Shown: in pieces, positions 1 through 6,866 of the stretch
How positions within the stretch are numbered: the stretch's first letter is position 1
How the letters are laid out: every line of letters starts with the position of its first letter
Source: DASYSA01 sp036003885
GTDB lineage: Bacteria; Acidobacteriota; Blastocatellia; UBA7656
Direction: 5' to 3'
Length of the DNA stretch: 8,415 bases
Assembly: GCA_036003885.1 (NCBI GenBank)
Contig: DASYSA010000519.1
Span: 1 to 8,415 of the forward strand
The notes under the pieces: generated by a model
Databases searched by the model: none
What the model saw: the letters and a program-made list of their open reading frames with translations, nothing else
Told to the model about the DNA's origin: nothing
Translations under genes and position numbers: made by a program

Positions 1-938
1 GAAAGTATATCGGGAAAGGTATGGGCGTGGCCGTTGCGGACTTTAACGACGACGGCTTCACAGACATCTTCGTGGCAAATGATACGGTTCCTAATTTTCT
101 GTTTCAGAATGATGGGCGGGGAGTATTTCGGGATGTTGCGCTTCAAGCAGGCGTTGCGGTGAACGAAAGTGGGGCGGCAGTTTCGAGTATGGGGGTAGAC
201 TTCCGCGACTATGATAACGACGGGCGACCTGATCTGATCGTGTCCGCGCTCGAGGGGGAGACTTTCCCGGTCTTTCGAAATATTGGAAAAGGGTTCTTCA
301 GCGACGAGACTTTCCCGAGCCAGCTCGCTATAGGGACCTTGAAGCGAAGCGGCTGGAGCCTGGGCGTATTTGATTTCAATAATGACGGCTTCAAAGATCT
401 TTTCACCGCCAATGCGCATGTCAACGACAATATAGAGCTGTACAACGAACAGACGTACCGCCAGGCAAACAGTCTCTTTCTGAATCAGGGAGATGGCAGG
501 TTTCAGGACGTATCGACTCTGGCAGGCCCCGACTTTCAAGTGCGCCGCGCACACCGAGGATGCGCGTTTGGCGACCTGAATAACGATGGTAAGATCGACG
601 TAGTGACGACCTCCTTGAATGAGCCGGCCGAGCTTTTTCGCAATGAGTCGATTGATCAGAACCACTGGCTCACGGTGCTGCTGGTTGGCACTCGCAGCAA
701 CAGGGACGGGCTGGGCGCCAGGGTAAAGCTGGTTTTATTCTCGGGTGTCTCACAGTTCAATCATGCGACTACAAGCGTGGGTTATGCCTCGTCAAGCGAC
801 CGTCGGCTGCACTTCGGTTTGGGAAAAGAGAAGGTTGTCCGGACGATAGAGGTCAGGTGGCCGAGCGGAACTATTCAACTCTTGAAGGATGCAAAAGCGG
901 ACCAGGTATTGACGATAAAGGAATCGGCCACGAATTGA
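1..938 (+). CDS. FG-GAP/VCBS repeat protein with C-terminal ASPIC/UnbV domain (CRTAC1-like), 5'-truncated
   Basis: The reading frame is open to the left edge (first full codon at 3, reading KYIGKG before the Met at 21), so the gene begins outside the window and the Met at 21 is internal. Counting from that Met, four calcium-loop-like FG-GAP/VCBS motifs are visible: DFNDDGFTD (7-15), DYDNDGRPD (63-71), DFNNDGFKD (118-126) and DLNNDGKID (185-193). They are interleaved with blade-like stretches such as FLFQNDGRGVFRDV and LFLNQGDGRFQDV. This is the pattern of an integrin-alpha-like beta-propeller. Residues about 229-296 match the ASPIC/UnbV domain, from DGLGARVKL through HFGLGK to VRWPSG. Family members are usually exported and their biochemical role is poorly defined; binding or adhesion is the usual proposal. 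The signal peptide would be in the missing part. The last codons and the TGA lie inside a palindromic repeat. Family assignment is firm; function is not. Confidence 0.93.
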   Translation, partial: KYIGKGMGVAVADFNDDGFTDIFVANDTVPNFLFQNDGRGVFRDVALQAGVAVNESGAAVSSMGVDFRDYDNDGRPDLIVSALEGETFPVFRNIGKGFFSDETFPSQLAIGTLKRSGWSLGVFDFNNDGFKDLFTANAHVNDNIELYNEQTYRQANSLFLNQGDGRFQDVSTLAGPDFQVRRAHRGCAFGDLNNDGKIDVVTTSLNEPAELFRNESIDQNHWLTVLLVGTRSNRDGLGARVKLVLFSGVSQFNHATTSVGYASSSDRRLHFGLGKEKVVRTIEVRWPSGTIQLLKDAKADQVLTIKESATN

Positions 939-982
939 CGCGAATGACACGAAGGGATTCGTGTCATTCGCGCAAGTCGTGG
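928..982. repeat. Extended imperfect palindrome built of a roughly 9-bp repeated unit
   Basis: The left arm 928-953 and right arm 958-982 are complementary apart from one mismatch (A934 against C978) and one bulged base (A938). The left arm is itself a short tandem repeat: CACGAATTGA (929-938), CGCGAATGA (939-947), CACGAA (948-953). The right arm mirrors it. Similar CACGAATnACACGAA-type units are, from memory, dispersed between genes in several bacterial phyla, so this may be one copy of a multicopy family. It contains the stop codon of the upstream UnbV-domain gene at 936-938. Confidence 0.7.
939..972. terminator. Perfect 15-bp stem-loop between convergent genes, possible bidirectional terminator
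   Basis: CGCGAATGACACGAA (939-953) and TTCGTGTCATTCGCG (958-972) form a perfect 15-bp stem with a GGGA loop. It starts at the base after the TGA at 936-938 of the plus-strand gene and lies 15 bp from the TAA (988-990) of the minus-strand receptor gene. It could stop or protect transcripts from both sides. Neither side has a T-tract, so it is not a textbook intrinsic terminator. Exonuclease protection or a simple repeat insertion are alternatives. Confidence 0.5.
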
Positions 983-987
983 TTGGT

Positions 988-3900
988 TTAGAAGATGAAC
1001 TTCACTGCGAGTTGAACCTGACGCGGGTAAGTGGTCTCAGTGTTTCCCGCGTCTCGGGGGAACAGGCTCCCGAAGTTTGTATCATCTATGTTGTTGATGA
1101 ACTGCCGATTGTTGTACTGATAGCTGTTGGTGATGTTGAACGCTTCTAAACGGATCTGCACCTTGGTGTTCTCCGTGATTCTCGTCATCTTGTTGAACGA
1201 GATATCGGCAGTGGGTATCGAATTCAGACGCATCCGTCCATCACGGAATGGAGTCAGTCGTGGGGCGTATCGAGGAAGCTTTAGGAAATCGACGTTGTCT
1301 TTCGTGCAGCCAGTTAGGTTCTGGCTGTAGGATTGAAGCGTCACTGTTCCGTCGTTACCAATTACTCCGACACAAGGCCCTGCAATCTTCTGCCCGGTCG
1401 TCGGATTCGTGCCAGTGTAGTGCCTGATACCCCATACCTGGTGAGCCTTCCAATCTATCTTGTCCAGCTTTGCCTCTCGTAGATAGATTATGTTGCCCGG
1501 TAGATCCCACGGACGACCGGATTGCCATTGAAGGATGATGGTGTTCTGCCACCCGCTCACCAGTCGCTTCAAGATCCTGTTCGATGTGTTGGCGAACTTC
1601 TGTCCCTCTCCAAAAGGCAACTGGTAGACGCTTCCAAGCGTGAACCGGTGCGGTCGATCCCAGAGGTACAATCCCTCTTGAATGATGTTCTTCTGCACAT
1701 CATTGAAGCCCCACCGCTCGATCTGTTTCGACAGAGTGTAGGTGGCAGTCAGGTTAAGCCCGTTCCTGGCCCGTTTCTCCAGCGTAACTTGCATCGAGTT
1801 GTACCAAATCTTCCCGTCGTTTCGCATCTGCTCCGTCAATCCTCCGAATTCCGGGTAGGGTCTGGCCAAGTCGAAGCGTGAGAGCGTTGCGTTCAAGAAA
1901 TGATTGGTTCTTACATCAAAGCCCGCCAACCCTCGAAAGGGGTTCGGTAACAACTCATCACAGAAAGTAGGATTCCCACCTTCCAGGGGATTGCATTTCT
2001 GGCGGAATGCCAGATCGGGCTCGTTGATAGGCCGGTTCGTTTGGAGGCCGATTGTACGGTTGCCGACGTAAGACACCTCAACCTTGGAATCCCACGGCAG
2101 CTCGAACTGGAACCCCAGCGAGAACTGGTGTACATAGGGCACCGAGAAGTTGTTCCCAACAAAACTGAACCCGCGTCCTACGTCAGTAAGCAGACCGAGG
2201 GAACTGCCTGGCGGCACTTGAACACCGTTCGGGAATGGATTGTTGAGGAGGTTGGCGGTAATGGGTGTTCTCCCTTGATCCAGTGACGAGATTACATCAG
2301 TAGTTTGGCTGAAGCCCCTGAATTGGCGATACTCGTTGCCAGGATTGACGTAGTAAATGCCCCATCCCCCTCGCATCACCAGCTTCTTATTCACCATATA
2401 GGCAAAGCCGATTCTCGGCTGAATGTTATTCCAGTCGATGTCTGATGCTATGCGGGATACTCCATCCACACCGGCGAAGGTCAACCCTCCCTTCAGCTGA
2501 GGAAGAGTTGCGAATCTTGTTCGATCTATCAACGCATTCAGCGGATTAACCGCATCAGCATCAAAGCCGCGATTGAGTCGATCAAATCGCTCATTGGGAG
2601 CAATATTGACGTCCCATCTCAGGCCCAGATTCAGCGTCAGCCGAGGACCCACCTTCCAATCGTCTTGAAACCACGGCGCATAATACTTATTCAGTGTGAT
2701 CGGAAAGAGGGCGTAATCGATATTTCCCCCGTTGGGAACCCCCAGGAGAAAAGACGCGATCGAGTCCCCGCTCAAAGGATCGCCCTGGTTGAAGCGCGAT
2801 TGGGTAAAGCCGCGGCTGGCAGTCAATCGGAAGGGGTTGCCCATGTTCTGCTCTGCGAACTGAATCCAGCGCATATCCATTCCGCCCCGGAATGTGTGCG
2901 CGCCCCTGATCTTCGTAGCACTCGGGTGGAAAGCCACGGTATTCGTGGCATTGAAACTGGCGTGGCGTCCGAGGGCGATGTAATCGGAGAACTCATAGCG
3001 CCCAAAGAAAGCGCCGTTGGGGACTTGATTGATCAGACTAGCCGGAAAACCTAACGCGGTCTTGTCGAAGCCGAGGTTTGCATCGCCACGCGACAGTTCC
3101 ACCCAGCGCGCAGCAGAGCCTCGAAGGTTGACGATGAAGGTCGGGCTCAACGTCGCAACGTGGTCGACCACGAACGCATCGTTGATGCGCTTGAGGGGAT
3201 GCTGCCCATCCTGCCCTGGAGTGCGGAGGATCCCGTTGACGTTGCGGTCTTCGGTCCTGTCATTCTTGGCATAGCGAACGAACATGTGGTTCTTGCTGCC
3301 GATCTGCTGGTCTACCTTGACAACCCAGTTGTAGAAGGTATCGGCCGCAATGTTCGGAGAGACGAAGTAGTTTTGCCGCGCATAGCCGACATCCGGCCTG
3401 CTCGTGTTCGGCTTAGGCATGAAGCTCAGAATCTTCTGCGCGATCGGATTGATGCGGTTGGCAGGGATCTTATTGTTCGGGAAAGGATCGCGCCTCCAGC
3501 CGCCGGGCGCGGTGGAATCCGCCCGGCCTGTTGCCGGATCATAGATGACTATCGGACGCCCCTGCGAGTCGACAAGCTTGCTGAAATCGCCATTCAACAT
3601 CTCGGGTTCGGGAACCGACAGGTTCAGCGGGCTGGGAACTCCTTCGCGGTAGCCTTCATAGTTGAACATGAAGAAGGTTCTGTTACGCCCATCGTAAAGC
3701 TTGGGAATCCAAACCGGTCCTTCGAGCTGGAACCCGTACTGGTCCAGGTAGTGCCCCGACCGTGGCGCTACTTCCTTGCCATCGGCGGTTCTCCCCCTCG
3801 CCTTGTTCCGAAAGTCATTGGCATCCCATCCGTTGCGGCGAGCGAACTCATACCCGGTGCCATGAAATGAATTGGTGCCGCTTCGGAGCGAGACGTTGAT

Positions 3901-4644
3901 GATGCCGCCGGTGGTCTTGCCGTACTGCGAATCGTAGGTGTTGGTCATGATCTTGAACTCTTGAACAGAGTCCACCGGAGGAACATAAGCGATGTTATTG
4001 CCGCCGGCCTGTGAATTGTTGGGCGCGCCATCGAGCAGGAACTCGTTGCCGCGCGACTGGCTCCCGTTGATCGTCCACTCGGCGATAGCGCCATTGTCGA
4101 ACGGCCGCTGCCAGATCGCCGCGCCGTTGAAGTTGACGCCTGCAGTGAGCATCCCGAGCATGAACGGGTTGCGCGCGTTGAGCGGGAGTTCAATGACGCG
4201 CTGGCGGTCGATAACGCCGCCACGGTCTGCATTTGCTGCTTCGATGAGAGGCGCCTGAGCAGTGACGGTCACCTGCTCGGAGATATTGCCGGGGTCGAGA
4301 TCGATCTCGATGGTGGCCGCCTGGCTGATGCCGAGATCGAGGCCTGACCTGACAAATTTCTTGAAGCCTGAGACTTCAACGGTTATTGAGTATGTGCCAG
4401 GGTTGAGGAAGGGAACTTTGTAGTTCCCTCCGTCATCAGTGACAGCAGTGATGACTTCGTTAGTCCCAACGTTCTTCACCTGAACCTGAGCCCCTGGTAT
4501 TGCCGCCTTCGAAGCATCGAGAACTCGACCGGAGAGGGTTGCCCGAAAATCCTGGGCAAGTCCCATCGTCGAGAGCAACGCAAAGCCGATGACAAGTGAA
4601 GCACTGCGCCTGAGACTTCTGGTCAACGCTTGAGATCTTTTCAT
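988..4644 (-). CDS. TonB-dependent-receptor-like outer membrane protein with carboxypeptidase regulatory-like domain (Oar-like)
   Basis: The product is a 1218-residue outer membrane beta-barrel. The start at 4644 is preferred over an in-frame GTG at 4716: it has GGAGGAG 8 nt upstream and opens directly onto a signal peptide (basic SLRR-type n-region, hydrophobic core, likely cleavage after MGLA near residue 30). Residues about 36-118 form a carboxypeptidase-regulatory-like beta-sandwich (SGRVLDASKAAIPGA, DDGGNYKVPFLNPGTYSI). A plug-like segment follows at about 135-262, with NEFLLDGAPNN (200-210) and DSVQEFKIMTNTYDSQYGKT (225-244). Both are hallmarks of the large acidobacterial/Oar-type receptors. 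The rest (about 280-1218) is barrel, rich in alternating aromatic strands, and ends in VQLAVKFIF with a terminal Phe suited to BAM recognition. By family it would take up or handle a large substrate using TonB energy, but the ligand cannot be read from the sequence. No frameshift or internal stop is present. It stands alone: convergent with the UnbV gene and separated by about 860 bp from the DUF4340 gene upstream. Confidence 0.93.
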   Translation of the reverse strand: MKRSQALTRSLRRSASLVIGFALLSTMGLAQDFRATLSGRVLDASKAAIPGAQVQVKNVGTNEVITAVTDDGGNYKVPFLNPGTYSITVEVSGFKKFVRSGLDLGISQAATIEIDLDPGNISEQVTVTAQAPLIEAANADRGGVIDRQRVIELPLNARNPFMLGMLTAGVNFNGAAIWQRPFDNGAIAEWTINGSQSRGNEFLLDGAPNNSQAGGNNIAYVPPVDSVQEFKIMTNTYDSQYGKTTGGIINVSLRSGTNSFHGTGYEFARRNGWDANDFRNKARGRTADGKEVAPRSGHYLDQYGFQLEGPVWIPKLYDGRNRTFFMFNYEGYREGVPSPLNLSVPEPEMLNGDFSKLVDSQGRPIVIYDPATGRADSTAPGGWRRDPFPNNKIPANRINPIAQKILSFMPKPNTSRPDVGYARQNYFVSPNIAADTFYNWVVKVDQQIGSKNHMFVRYAKNDRTEDRNVNGILRTPGQDGQHPLKRINDAFVVDHVATLSPTFIVNLRGSAARWVELSRGDANLGFDKTALGFPASLINQVPNGAFFGRYEFSDYIALGRHASFNATNTVAFHPSATKIRGAHTFRGGMDMRWIQFAEQNMGNPFRLTASRGFTQSRFNQGDPLSGDSIASFLLGVPNGGNIDYALFPITLNKYYAPWFQDDWKVGPRLTLNLGLRWDVNIAPNERFDRLNRGFDADAVNPLNALIDRTRFATLPQLKGGLTFAGVDGVSRIASDIDWNNIQPRIGFAYMVNKKLVMRGGWGIYYVNPGNEYRQFRGFSQTTDVISSLDQGRTPITANLLNNPFPNGVQVPPGSSLGLLTDVGRGFSFVGNNFSVPYVHQFSLGFQFELPWDSKVEVSYVGNRTIGLQTNRPINEPDLAFRQKCNPLEGGNPTFCDELLPNPFRGLAGFDVRTNHFLNATLSRFDLARPYPEFGGLTEQMRNDGKIWYNSMQVTLEKRARNGLNLTATYTLSKQIERWGFNDVQKNIIQEGLYLWDRPHRFTLGSVYQLPFGEGQKFANTSNRILKRLVSGWQNTIILQWQSGRPWDLPGNIIYLREAKLDKIDWKAHQVWGIRHYTGTNPTTGQKIAGPCVGVIGNDGTVTLQSYSQNLTGCTKDNVDFLKLPRYAPRLTPFRDGRMRLNSIPTADISFNKMTRITENTKVQIRLEAFNITNSYQYNNRQFINNIDDTNFGSLFPRDAGNTETTYPRQVQLAVKFIF

Positions 4645-4652
4645 GATTTGGA

Positions 4653-4659
4653 CTCCTCC
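4653..4659 (-). promoter_or_regulatory. Shine-Dalgarno sequence of the receptor gene
   Basis: On the minus strand the sequence reads GGAGGAG, then TCCAAATC, then ATG. This is a near-ideal anti-16S match with 8-nt spacing. It fixes the receptor start at 4644 and argues against the in-frame GTG at 4716, which would put 24 extra charged residues before the signal peptide. Confidence 0.85.
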
Positions 4660-4709
4660 ATACGGATGCTTGGCAGAGCGAAGGTACTTGCGCCTCGCTC
4701 CCCTAAAGG

Positions 4710-4735
4710 CAGGCACGCTCTCTGATCGGTGCCTG
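4710..4735 (-). promoter_or_regulatory. Stem-loop in the receptor 5' leader
   Basis: CAGGCAC (4710-4716) pairs perfectly with GTGCCTG (4729-4735) across a 12-nt loop, about 65-90 nt upstream of the receptor start. It could be a leader-RNA hairpin or a protein-binding dyad. A 7-bp dyad of this kind also occurs by chance, so the functional call is tentative. Confidence 0.3.
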
Positions 4736-5071
4736 GTACTGTGGCGATAGAGAGATTACAGGCGTTCAACGCCGGCTCGGTCACGTGGACCAGCACTGCG
4801 TTTGTCGATTTATTCAATACCGAGCAAAATCAAACGAAGAACGCTCGCAGTCGCTCAGACCGTTTCGGATTGCCCCGCTTCAAGTTTTCCGGGCGGTTGT
4901 TGACGTAGACTGTGGCCAACCACACGTTTGAAACGCGGCGGCAACGGCGACAAAAGAAAACTGAAGCTGAACCTGTAGCTTCTTCCTAAATGCTATCTGC
5001 ACATCACCAAGGGTTGCGGCTACTCCGGCCTTGGACCCTTAAGCGAAGCGACGACTCTCGTTCAGCCCTTC

Positions 5072-5083
5072 GTTACCGGTAAC
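5072..5083. promoter_or_regulatory. Perfect 12-bp palindrome, possible operator
   Basis: GTTACCGGTAAC is a perfect 12-bp dyad with no spacer. It lies between the candidate promoter near 5208-5237 and the receptor start. Its size suits a homodimeric regulator, but no matching second site was seen and chance is not excluded. Confidence 0.25.
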
Positions 5084-5207
5084 ACTCGAGCGCCGACGCA
5101 CGCCACTAGCCCCTTCAACCTAATACCATGCTCAGAATCAGGCGGTAGGCCCGCTTCTGGCGTCCATTTGCAGACGGAACAGTCAATGCAGCTGTGGCGA
5201 TGGCCGC

Positions 5208-5237
5208 AAAATACTCCAAATAGCGAATCGCTGTCAA
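5208..5237 (-). promoter_or_regulatory. Candidate sigma70-type promoter for the receptor gene
   Basis: On the minus strand a consensus -35 hexamer TTGACA (5232-5237) is followed after 18 nt by TATTTT (5208-5213). Transcription would start near 5200 and run toward the receptor, giving a leader of about 550 nt. The -35 is perfect and the -10 matches at four of six positions. A promoter nearer the gene may exist but no better pair was found by eye. Confidence 0.4.
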
Positions 5238-5468
5238 GGGTTGAAGCACACTCGCATCCTGCAGATGAGGGGACCCGAACCGGTGTGCTGCGGAAAGCAA
5301 CTCTAGCCTTCCGCTGGCTCGACGTTCGACCGGATTAGAATAGGCGGAGATATTGTTGTTACCGCTATCAGGTGAGATGGGACAAGGAGCCGTCGCTTCA
5401 GACTCCAAGGAGCCGGCAAAGCCGATTTCGATTTTTGTCTCTCGGTACTGCGTATTGGTCGAGCGCGC

Positions 5469-5498
5469 GAATCGAGGAATCGAGGGTCTGACCCCTTT
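5469..5498. repeat. GGGTCAGACCC palindrome with adjacent 8-bp tandem duplication, possible dispersed-repeat remnant
   Basis: On the minus strand, shortly after the DUF4340 stop codon, the sequence reads AAAGGGGTCAGACCC (5484-5498). It contains the 11-bp palindrome GGGTCAGACCC (5484-5494) around a central base. Immediately next to it GAATCGAG is duplicated in tandem (5469-5476 and 5477-5484, plus strand). From memory, GGGGTCAGACCCC motifs recur in many bacterial genomes near REP-associated tyrosine transposases. No transposase is present in this window, so this would be a solo element or remnant. The dyad is certain; the family link is recall. Confidence 0.4.
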
Positions 5499-5504
5499 CT
5501 TCCG

Positions 5505-6827
5505 TCATTCCACAACGTCGGCGATCTTGAAACTCAAATCGTCAAGCATCTGCTTGCCCACTTTGTACACGCCGGTACGGTCTTTCACCCTCACGTAAGC
5601 GTCGTTGCCATCTGCTGAAGATACGGTTAACACCGTGATCTTTCCGCTCTTGTCCGTGAGGCGAACCTCGACGGCCGGCTTCGCCAATTTGGCCGCGGCC
5701 GAGGTTGGCGGAGCATCCAGAACTTCAACGGCCTTCGTCTCGAGCGGATCGAGCAGCTTGTTGCTTCGAGCCTCTTTGTCTTTCTTATCGGTGGGCGATT
5801 TGATGATCCACTTATTGTCTTTATCTTTCTCGGCAATCAGCGTCAGGTTGGGATTCTTGATTTCGATGCGGGTCAACTCGTCCTGGTTGAGCTTCACAAT
5901 CTGTTTGTCACGAAGCTTCGAGAGTTTGACGTTCAGCTTGTCGTAGAGGCTGGAGTCGACCTTGAGTATCTGAGGGCGGTCCGAGTTCCTGGCATAATAG
6001 TTCTCATCGACCTTCGAACTGAGGCTCAGAACGCGCTGGCTGCCATCGTTCAGCTTCGCGGTGAGCGTGATCTTTGGTTTGTCCAGTCCATATTTGGCCG
6101 GATCTGTATCGGCAACGAAGTCGGATGCTTTTGCGCTGCTCACTTCGCTTAGCAGCGAGCTGACCTCGGTTTCGTCTGCAGCTATGCTCATAGGGCTTTT
6201 GATCGCCCATTTCCCATCGTCTTTGCCAAGCTCGATCTGCCCGTTTTCATTCTTGAGGCTGAGCGAGCTGATATCGAATTGTGAGAGTCCAAGGACGGAC
6301 CTGTCTCGCAAATCGTCGACCGACTTGTCGCTGCTCGTGAGAATCGAGGCGGGAAGGAGGGCGACTCCGGGGGCTTCGTCCAGCAGCGCGTAGACTGAGA
6401 GTCCGGAGAAGTCCTTCTCCCCCAGGCTCACTCGATGCTCCTCGCCGCTCTTGAGCTTGATTTCGATGGTGACGGCCGGCTCTTCGAGTCCGTAGGACTT
6501 CATCTTCTCCTGATCCGCGGGCAGATCCCTCTCCACTTTCGCACCGGTCAAGGCGCTGACGAGCGAGTCGACGGCCGACTGGTCGGCGGCGGCGTTGACC
6601 GGCTGCGAGATGAGCCACTTCCCATCGTGGTCTTCGACAGTGGTGCTCTGACCCGCGCGGTTCACGATGAGAGTCGCGATGTCAGCGCTTATGAAGGAGA
6701 AGGCTGCCCTCGTGGTCGGAGTGCTTGTTGGTTCGTCGCGAGGTTTCCCTTCTTTGATCTCCAGGAAGTAGACCGCGACTGCGAGAGCTGCGGCGATTGC
6801 AACGAGAATAAGCGTGTTTCGTTTCAT
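5505..6827 (-). CDS. DUF4340 domain-containing membrane-anchored protein with threefold internal repeat
   Basis: The product has 440 residues. One N-terminal hydrophobic helix (about 4-23, LILVAIAAALAVAVYFLEIK) probably anchors it in the inner membrane, with the rest in the periplasm. A Thr/Pro-rich linker (about 28-40) precedes three copies of a roughly 133-residue unit. Each has a DGKW-type strand (DGKWLISQP at 68-76, DGKWAIKSP at 204-212, DNKWIIKSP at 337-345). Each then has a YGLxxP-VTI-like segment (112-121, 246-255, degenerate LAKPAVEV at 381-388), and a closing LRD helix is visible at 172-178 and 305-311. This matches DUF4340, whose biochemical function is unknown. It lies 39 bp behind the GldG-like gene in the same reading frame, so co-transcription is likely and the pair probably serves an ABC-2 exporter. 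The start at 6827 is the first in-frame start after the upstream stop but lacks its own Shine-Dalgarno sequence. Confidence 0.88.
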   Translation of the reverse strand: MKRNTLILVAIAAALAVAVYFLEIKEGKPRDEPTSTPTTRAAFSFISADIATLIVNRAGQSTTVEDHDGKWLISQPVNAAADQSAVDSLVSALTGAKVERDLPADQEKMKSYGLEEPAVTIEIKLKSGEEHRVSLGEKDFSGLSVYALLDEAPGVALLPASILTSSDKSVDDLRDRSVLGLSQFDISSLSLKNENGQIELGKDDGKWAIKSPMSIAADETEVSSLLSEVSSAKASDFVADTDPAKYGLDKPKITLTAKLNDGSQRVLSLSSKVDENYYARNSDRPQILKVDSSLYDKLNVKLSKLRDKQIVKLNQDELTRIEIKNPNLTLIAEKDKDNKWIIKSPTDKKDKEARSNKLLDPLETKAVEVLDAPPTSAAAKLAKPAVEVRLTDKSGKITVLTVSSADGNDAYVRVKDRTGVYKVGKQMLDDLSFKIADVVE

Positions 6828-6850
6828 AGGGCAAAGCCTGGACCATCTGT

Positions 6851-6857
6851 TCCTCTC
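6851..6857 (-). promoter_or_regulatory. Shine-Dalgarno-like GAGAGGA serving an out-of-frame ATG before the DUF4340 gene
   Basis: In the 39-bp gap between the two genes the only purine-rich SD-like sequence is GAGAGGA. It lies 23 nt before the DUF4340 ATG (6827), too far for direct use. It is ideally placed (5 nt) before another ATG at 6844-6846, which is out of frame and would encode 54 residues ending at 6682. It may help reinitiation or coupling, or be incidental. Confidence 0.35.
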
Positions 6858-6866
6858 ACTAGATTG

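Larger units (their letters stand above)
4660..5504. other. Long intergenic region without a supported gene
   Basis: No convincing protein-coding gene is seen here. Minus-strand frames at 5115-5408 (97 codons) and 5303-5515 (70 codons) begin with TTG, lack a Shine-Dalgarno sequence and resemble no family I know. The region does contain several short dyads, described separately. It also holds GGCGTTCAACGCC (4761-4773), a 13-bp dyad; a GGTC/GACC dyad around CACGTG (4779-4791); TGTGG-CCAA-CCACA near 4910; and a 10-bp direct repeat CAAGGAGCCG (5383-5392 and 5406-5415). No tRNA fold, cobalamin or TPP riboswitch motif was found by eye. No intrinsic terminator is evident for the DUF4340 transcript entering from the right. 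Confidence 0.6.

Noticed and set aside
21..938. Complete gene starting at the ATG at 21
   Set aside because: The frame stays open to the left edge and the first residues are in the middle of an FG-GAP repeat with no signal peptide, so this Met is internal.
3160..3870. 236-codon plus-strand ORF inside the receptor gene
   Set aside because: It lies entirely opposite a well-supported receptor coding sequence and has no protein-like features. It is an antisense shadow.
4645..4716. N-terminal extension of the receptor to the GTG at 4716
   Set aside because: It would add 24 basic residues before a good signal peptide, while the ATG at 4644 has a near-perfect GGAGGAG at 8-nt spacing.
5260..5330. 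tRNA or group II intron remnant suggested by GGTTCGGGTCCCC and a GCGGAA/TTCCGC stem
   Set aside because: No cloverleaf can be drawn around the T-arm-like sequence, and the stem does not match a group II domain V. Only a 6-bp dyad remains.
5115..5408. 97-codon minus-strand ORF in the intergenic region
   Set aside because: It has a TTG start, no ribosome binding site and no recognisable domain, and it overlaps the candidate promoter. Not supported as a gene.
5411..5436. Plus-strand intrinsic terminator CGGCAAAGCCG followed by ATTTCGATTTTT
   Set aside because: The stem is only 4 bp, the T-run is interrupted, and no plus-strand gene lies upstream that it could terminate.
5303..5515. 70-codon minus-strand ORF containing KGSDP
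   Set aside because: It has a TTG start, overlaps the DUF4340 stop, and its only recognisable peptide is the translation of the GGGGTCAGACCC repeat.
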